DNA from: Candidatus Omnitrophota bacterium
GTDB lineage: Bacteria > Omnitrophota > Gorgyraeia > Gygaellales > Profunditerraquicolaceae
Length of the DNA: 7,333 bases
Direction: 5' to 3'
Assembly: GCA_018818365.1 (NCBI GenBank)
Contig: JAHISH010000133.1
Span: 1-7,333, forward strand
The position numbers and the translations under genes were made by a program. Of this stretch, positions 1 through 6,600 are shown one piece after another. Every line of letters starts with the position of its first letter. Position 1 is the stretch's first letter. The notes under the pieces were generated by a model that worked only from the letters and a program-made list of their open reading frames with translations, was not told where the DNA came from and searched no databases.

Positions 1-657
1 ATTGTCATTGGATTGGAAGGGTTGATTAAAGGCAACCCCGCGAATGAGGGGGCGGTCAATAGCATCAAACAGCAACTCAGGCAATCCCTGAGAGGGGTGG
101 TTGACGAATTAAGAAGCGAAAACTACATTCTACTTCCCCATGCATCTGAGTTCGGGAGGCTGGTTATCCCTGAGGGCAAAAAAGCTATTTTTGTGAATGA
201 ACATCTTTTTGATTGGCAGGGAGCAGTAAGCATGGCTGCAGTGAACGCAGTAGTGGTTCCGGGAATGAGAGTGGGAGGAGAAAGAGGCGTTCCTCTTATC
301 GTTGCTCCTTTTAAAGATGAAGCGCTTACTAATGTATCCGGCTTCTTAAGGCACTGGCATACTTTGACGCAGGCAGCGCGCATACCGTTGATTAAAACCG
401 GCCGCTTTATCTGTCTGCCTTCTGTATTGGGATTGCGCTTAAAAGAGCTTGCGGAGAAGAGAAAGTCCGGATTAGGTGCTTTGGAGACGCTTGAGTTTAC
501 CATGCTTGCGCAGCTGGTCAAGATAATCGCTGCGGATGAAGTAGTTACTTCCTATGAAGTTGCTCAGCCGAAAAAGGGGCTGGAGGTGGAAGAAATTTCA
601 TTTACCAAAGTAGAAGGGGGTATAGACGCTCAGGCAATTAATAAATTCCTCACTACT
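1..657 (+). other. Unrecognised alpha/beta segment at the visible N-terminal side (residues 1-219)
   Basis: This precedes the TPR array and probably continues upstream of the window. It mixes amphipathic helices (around residues 21-40 and 146-185) with short hydrophobic strands such as YILLP, KAIFVN, NAVVVPG and PLIVAP. A glycine-rich turn, GMRVGGERG, lies between two strands around residues 249-290 of the DNA-encoded line pattern, that is protein residues 88-96. The strand-helix alternation suggests a folded domain rather than a linker. I do not recognise the family and see no catalytic motif I would trust. One of the five cysteines of the window (residue 138) lies here. It could be the C-terminal half of an enzyme domain whose diagnostic motifs lie upstream. 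Confidence 0.5.
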
Positions 658-3600
658 TTACCGCGGGAAAAAGTCGAAGAATCCAGAGACCTGCTTGGTG
701 TATCTCAGAGAGTCTTTGAAACAGCACTTAAAATGGCCAGGCTGCAATCAGGTAGCTCCGCAAGCGAGCAATTGCGAGTTCTTACAGACATAACGATTCT
801 TATGGCAAAGGCTGGCAGGATTGACGAAGCCTTAGAAATAGCCACAAATGAAATATCAGACCCAAACTATAAAAGTGCGGCTCTTGCGAATATTGCTATT
901 CTTATGGCAGAGGCTGGCAGGATTAACGAAGCCTTGGAGATGGCCAGCCTTGAAGTAACCGATCAACGAAGAAGATCCTTTGTTTTTGCGAAATTAGCTA
1001 ACCTTCTGATGGGCCCTAGTCGGATGAAACAATCGCTTGAATTATTTAATGAATCAGTAGAAAAAGCTCAAGGACTATCTGATTTAAGCGATCGCTCAGA
1101 GATCCTTAAAGAGATAGCTAAACTTATGGCAGAAGCTGGCATAAGTGATTATGCGCTAAAGATAATCAGAGATCAAGAACCACACCCGCACAAACAAAAC
1201 TTAGCCTTTGTAGAAATGGCTGAGCATCTAATAGAAATTGGTAGAGTAGAAGAATCTTGGAGTATCTTGGATGCGTCGCTTGAGATAGCGAGAAAACAAG
1301 TGGCACCATCTTTCAAAGCAGTTGATTTTGCAGCTATTGCCAAGGTTTTGGTAAAAGCTAACAGGAGCCAAGAAGCCTTGGAGATAGCCAGAAAAGAAAT
1401 AGGATTTCCAAATGATAAATACTCCATTTTTTCAGAGGCTGCTAAGAGTTTTGCAAAGGCGGGTAAGAACGCAGAGGCAGAGAGTGCTTTTGAAGAGTCC
1501 TTGGATGTAGTTAGACATCAGATACGGGATACAGCTTTCCAATCCATCGCACTTGCAAATGTAGCGGTTGCGTTAGCAGAAGTTGGCAAGATTGAGGAAG
1601 CGTTGGAGATAGCAAGGAGCGAAATCGCGCCAATCAGAAGATCATTCTGCTTAGAGGGAATTGCTAAAGTCTTGGCAGAGGCTGGCAGAATAGAAGAGGC
1701 TCTGGCAATAGCCAGGGATGAAATAACCGATCCCGCGCATCAATCCGCAGCCCTTGCACAGATCGCTAAGGTCTTGGCAAAACAAGGCAGGAGTGAGGAA
1801 GCCTTGGAAATAGCTAGAGGTGAAATAACGCAAGTAACCGAGAAAGCCCAAGCCTTTGAGGATATAGCCCTGATATTGGCAGAGGCAGGCAGGTTTGACA
1901 AGGCCTTGGAGATAATTGAAAAGAATGAGATTAGCTCAAAAGCCGTTGTCGTTGCACGGATAGCCAAGAATCTCGCAGAAGCCGCAAGACGTAAAGAAGA
2001 GGCCCCCAGAAACACCCTGGTTGGATCTTTGGATATCGTGCGAAACGAGATTACGGCCTTAATCACTAAAGTCAAAGCTCTTGGAGATATAGCTAGGGCC
2101 TTGGCCGCGGCAGGCAGAGAAAAAGAAGCCCATACAGTCATTGAAGAAGCTTTAGATATCGTTCGATTCCAAACTACTACCCCACTCGATAAGTGTAAGC
2201 TTACTTTAGAAATAATCAGAGCTTCGATAGATATTGGCGAGATTGCTTACGCTAACAAAATGTTGGATCAGATTCTGGATACAGCCTGGAAAATAAAAGA
2301 TAGATCCATCAAGAGTCGTGTCCTTGCAGAGATGGCTGAAGTTTTAGCAGGAGCAGGCAGGCATGGAAGATCTCTGGGAGAATTTGATGAAGCACTGAAT
2401 CTTGCCAGAACTGAGATGTCTGAACTAGTTGTTGCGCGAGATCTTGTAGAGATAGCTCGGCGTTTGGCAAAGGCTGGAGGAAATGATGAATCCCGGAAAG
2501 TGCGCGAAGAAGCCTTGGCGATGGCCAGAAATGCGATAAGTACCGTCGTCAATGACGAAGACTTCTTATATCTAGCCACAGTTTTTGCAGGATTGGGGAT
2601 GCTTGATGAATCTTTAGAGATAGTTAGAAAACAGCTTTCCTTCGATCCAGTTGTTAAATCCAATGCTCTTATGGTGATGGCGAGAAGTTTTATATTGAGA
2701 GAACCGATTGATGCAGCAAGGATCGATAAAGCGCTGGATATTGCCAGACTTGAAATAACCATTCCAGTTTCGAAATCCCAGACCCTTGCAGAGATAGTCA
2801 AATTTTTAGTCAAGATAGGCAGGAGTGTTGAAGCTGAGGAGATAGCCAGAAATGAAATAGTTACGCCACACTTTAAATCCCAAGCCCTCGCAGCGATAGC
2901 CATTTCTCTTGGCGCTGCGGGTCGGAAAGATGAATCTCAAAGAGTGCTCGATGAAGCTCTGGATATAGCGCGGAATTTAATAATCGACCAGAATGATAAA
3001 TCAGAAGCCCTGGCAGAGATAGTTAAGGGTTTGACAGAGATCGGTAGGATCGATGGAGCCTTGGATATAACCAGGAATGAAATACTCGATCCGCACTATA
3101 AATCCCTAGCCTTTGCAGCGATAGTCAAGGCTCAAGCGGCAGTTGGTTTTAATGACGAAAGAGAGGAAGATGAAATTGGCGTAGATGAAGGAAAAAGAGC
3201 CATTGTTTTATGGAAAGAACAGGTTCTAACATTACGCGATAATCTCATTAGCCAGATTCAAGCTGCGTACCAGCCATTTTTTAGAAGCATTCCTGCGGAG
3301 TTTAAAAGCGGTATTGAGGCGGACTTAACCGCGCAGGTTAATAATCTTTTTGAGGCTGAAGAAAAACAGATCCAAGAGAGGTTTGATGAGGCAATGCGGG
3401 AAAATAGGCAGTTCGATGCAAAGGGATTGCTGTTTGAAGAGTTTGCAAAGAGATCGGGGATGGTAGTCCCGCTTTTTGAAGAATACAGGAATACTTTTAC
3501 CAACCGGCTTGCGACCGAGCCATTTTCCGCACAAGAACAGATGTGGAATAATCTTTACCGCAGTGTATTTGCTTTATGCGTAGATAACAAAATCAGCTTG

Positions 3601-6600
3601 GAGAGTTTAAACGAGGCGGCACTGGAAGCAGTAGCCTGCGGTTGGAAAGTTGATACACAAGAACGCATGGCATCAATGATTCAGATAGAGGGCTTTATCG
3701 AGGCACTCAAGGCCTCGCAAGAGTATATAAGTCTAGCCGATCTGCACCGGATCATTTCATTCCTGAGCGACTTTGTCAGCCGCAATCCACAGGAAAATTT
3801 GGCTATAGTGCAGGGGCAATTGGATATGATCCTTAACGCCAGCCCGCAGGTGCGAAGCGAATACCTGAAGAAGTTGGCGGCGTCATTTACCGATATTTCT
3901 CCAGAGCTATTAAGGGAGTATCTTAAGAATCCGGCTTCCGCGTATAAATTAGGTAAGGCGCGGGAGTTTACGGTATTTCTTACCAATAAGGTAAAACAGC
4001 TTGATGAAAAAGATGAGGTTGTCTACGCCGGAGAAGAAGAAATGCCGGAATCAAACTCAGGGGTCGCAATCTCCCAGATCGCGCAGCTTGAAGATATGCG
4101 GTTACGTTCTCCGGGTGCCACAAAGAAGCCGGTGATGGAGATCAATGAATTGCTGGGTGCAATCAGAGAGGACCGTATGCCGCAAACCTCCCCTGATGGA
4201 GAGGCAAAAATCATATATGATGCCAAGGCGCAGGCAGAGTCCGGCGCCTATGCACGCGAAATCGCCCAGAATTCCGATGACGCAACCATCGGTAAAGACG
4301 GGAGATTAGACGTGAAGTTCTACTTACAGCGGAACAGAACAGAGTATGTAGAGGAAGTAACCGATAACGGAACAGGCGCCTTGCATGAGATTGCTCTTTT
4401 GATCCCCTTGTCAACGAAAGAAGCAGCAGGGCAAAGAGGGGTGGGAGGATTCTTTGGGACCGGTAAGTTCACTATTTTCGAGGGAGTAGATAGGCTTGAA
4501 CTTATCTCTAAGAATGCCGAGCGCGCATTCCAGTTTACCTTTGTGGTAGAAAGGGATTCTTCCGGGAATCCTACTTCTGTGAAGCTGACAAGTATCCGTA
4601 GGATTACTGACCCGGATTTAGCGCAAGGGGTGACTGTCCGTAGGATAAAGTCCGTAGAAAATACGATTCCTGAACTTGACCGGATGATTGCGGAGCGCAC
4701 ATGGAAGGTCTTTGCCGGTTTAAGCCAAAGGCAAAGATCAAATGGAAATGGTTCATTCGCAATTTATATGAGGGATAAGAATGGCGAATCTCGGCAGTTA
4801 GAAGGAAAGGTGGGGCAGGGGGATGAGGATTCTCGCGTACTCTCTGAATCTGATTTACGGATCCGCCAGCCCGGGAAGGATCAAGCGACCGATTACGGTA
4901 AATTTAAGATCATCCAGACTAAGGATATGCCGAATCAGATCGTTGACGCCAATGGCCGCAGAGTAAAAGACTTATCAGAAGAATACTTGGCATTAATACC
5001 AGAATCATTGCGTATGTTCATCAAAGAACGCGGGATCGTCATTCAGATACCGTTGCCTCTTATCCGTTCCAGGATGGGATTTGCGCATGAAAACCTTGCA
5101 GCCATACAAAAATATATCGCGGTTGAATTCTATAAGGCGATTGCCAACTTGGCTCTTACTCAATCACAAGTCTTTGAAGGACTGCCAATAGATTGGGAGA
5201 CAAATGATAATTACCGCTATTGGAGCGAAGTAATGAAAGACAACCGTGTGGTGCAGCTTGCGGAGAAGATAAATCGCGGAGCATATGAGCAGATAGCCGC
5301 GGAAGAATTAGAATCCTTGCTTACCGAAAAAGGCTTGATAGATAATGCCGGGCGTTTTGTCCCGCTTATCCTTTTGCTCAAGGTTGATATTGGCCAAGCT
5401 ACTCCGCAAAGTTTATATGCACGCAGGATGTTCTTCCAATCAGAGCGGGATAGCCAGAGGGCAAAAGAATCAGCTGCTTCACTGAATAGAATGGGGTATT
5501 CCTTTGACAGATCAGAGGTCCCCCGTGCGCAAGACATTCCTTTTTATCAGGAAAAAAGAAATCAGGCCAGAACTATTGCGACCGCGCATGAACAGTTGAG
5601 GCATATAGACCAATATATTATTGATCCTGAGAGTTATAGTCAGGCCGAAGAAGAGCTGGTAAAAATGGCTACGACGATGGCTCGGCTTTTCGGTCTGGAA
5701 GAGGTGTATTTGGTTTCAGGAGACGTGAGTTTTATGGGCGGGTTTACGTCGGTAAAAGGGAAAAGAGCATTTGTGATCAATCGCATAGTGGCACAAGCCA
5801 TAGGTACCTCACAAGGCCATAATATTGATCTTGCGACAGACACCATTGTGCATGAGTTAGCGCATCTTTTGGAAGAATCGATGCATAGCGATACATGGAG
5901 TGAAGCTTTAAAAGGCGGGGTAGTATTTACGGATGTTACGAAATTCACCCACCAGTCGGTGGGCGTTTTTGCTGAGGCGATGAAGTATGTGGCAGCGGTG
6001 ATACTTTATAATCATTCCCAAAATGCTGCCTATTCTACCGATGTTTTACCTGCAGGAGAATCTACTCAAGCTCCCACGGGTCCGGTTGTCTTGTCTCAAG
6101 AAGAAGCCTTAGCTATTGTCCCTGAAGATGGCGTAACCCTGATAGGCGATGGTCGGCATCTCACCCGCCAGCAGGCGCTACAGGCACTTGAAGAAGGAAA
6201 TCTTGTTGCCATGCGCTCAGAGGATGGTTCTCTGCAGTGGATGACGCCGCTCCGCGGCGGCGCTCCATTAGCAGGAGAAATAAAGATACAAAGGGAAGAA
6301 AGAAGCAATGTATCCCCGATATCCGTGTACGCTTTATCTCGTGAAGAAGCTACGGCTATAGTTCCCATTGAAGGGATTACGCCTATGGCTTCAGATCGAA
6401 AACTCTCTCGAGAAGAGGCGCTGCAGGCGATTGAAGAAGGAAAGCTTATTGCCATGCGCGCAGAGGATGGTTCTCTGCAGTGGATAACACCAATACGTAG
6501 GGGAGCGCCTATAATAGGAGAGAACCTAGCCGTTACAACGACACAAGCAACAATTGTTCCACCAAGAACCGCACTAATGGCCATCTTCGATGAATCCCCA

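Noticed and set aside
1740..2141. Minus-strand open frame of 133 codons, and similar short ones at 123-521, 4320-4700, 5217-5537 and 5640-5948
   Set aside because: All are embedded opposite well-supported + strand domains, show no family features, and would need extensive antisense overlap.
2268..2903. Minus-strand open frame of 211 codons
   Set aside because: It lies wholly opposite the TPR-coding frame. Its Ser/Ala/Ile-rich repeats (FLAISKASS type) are the antisense image of the TPR codons. It has no recognisable domain.
769..3159. Regular repeats of about 102 and about 120 bp that could suggest a CRISPR or satellite array
   Set aside because: The periodicity is in the protein (TPR units), the DNA copies are diverged, and there are no short identical repeats with unique spacers.
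4201..4560. Histidine kinase reading of the ATPase
   Set aside because: There is no H box, DHp helix or receiver domain, and the N box and lid fit sacsin/Hsp90/MORC-like GHKL proteins better.
5356..5400. Hydrophobic run FVPLILLLKVDIG as a membrane segment
   Set aside because: It is too short, contains Lys and Asp, and looks like a buried strand or helix of a soluble domain.
5389..5640. Possible separate gene start between the ATPase and the peptidase
   Set aside because: The frame continues without a stop before or after, and no intergenic gap or convincing start signal is visible.
6096..6584. Minus-strand open frame of 162 codons with an internal repeat
   Set aside because: Its repeat (GVIHCREPSS) is simply the reverse complement of the two 63-residue copies on the + strand.
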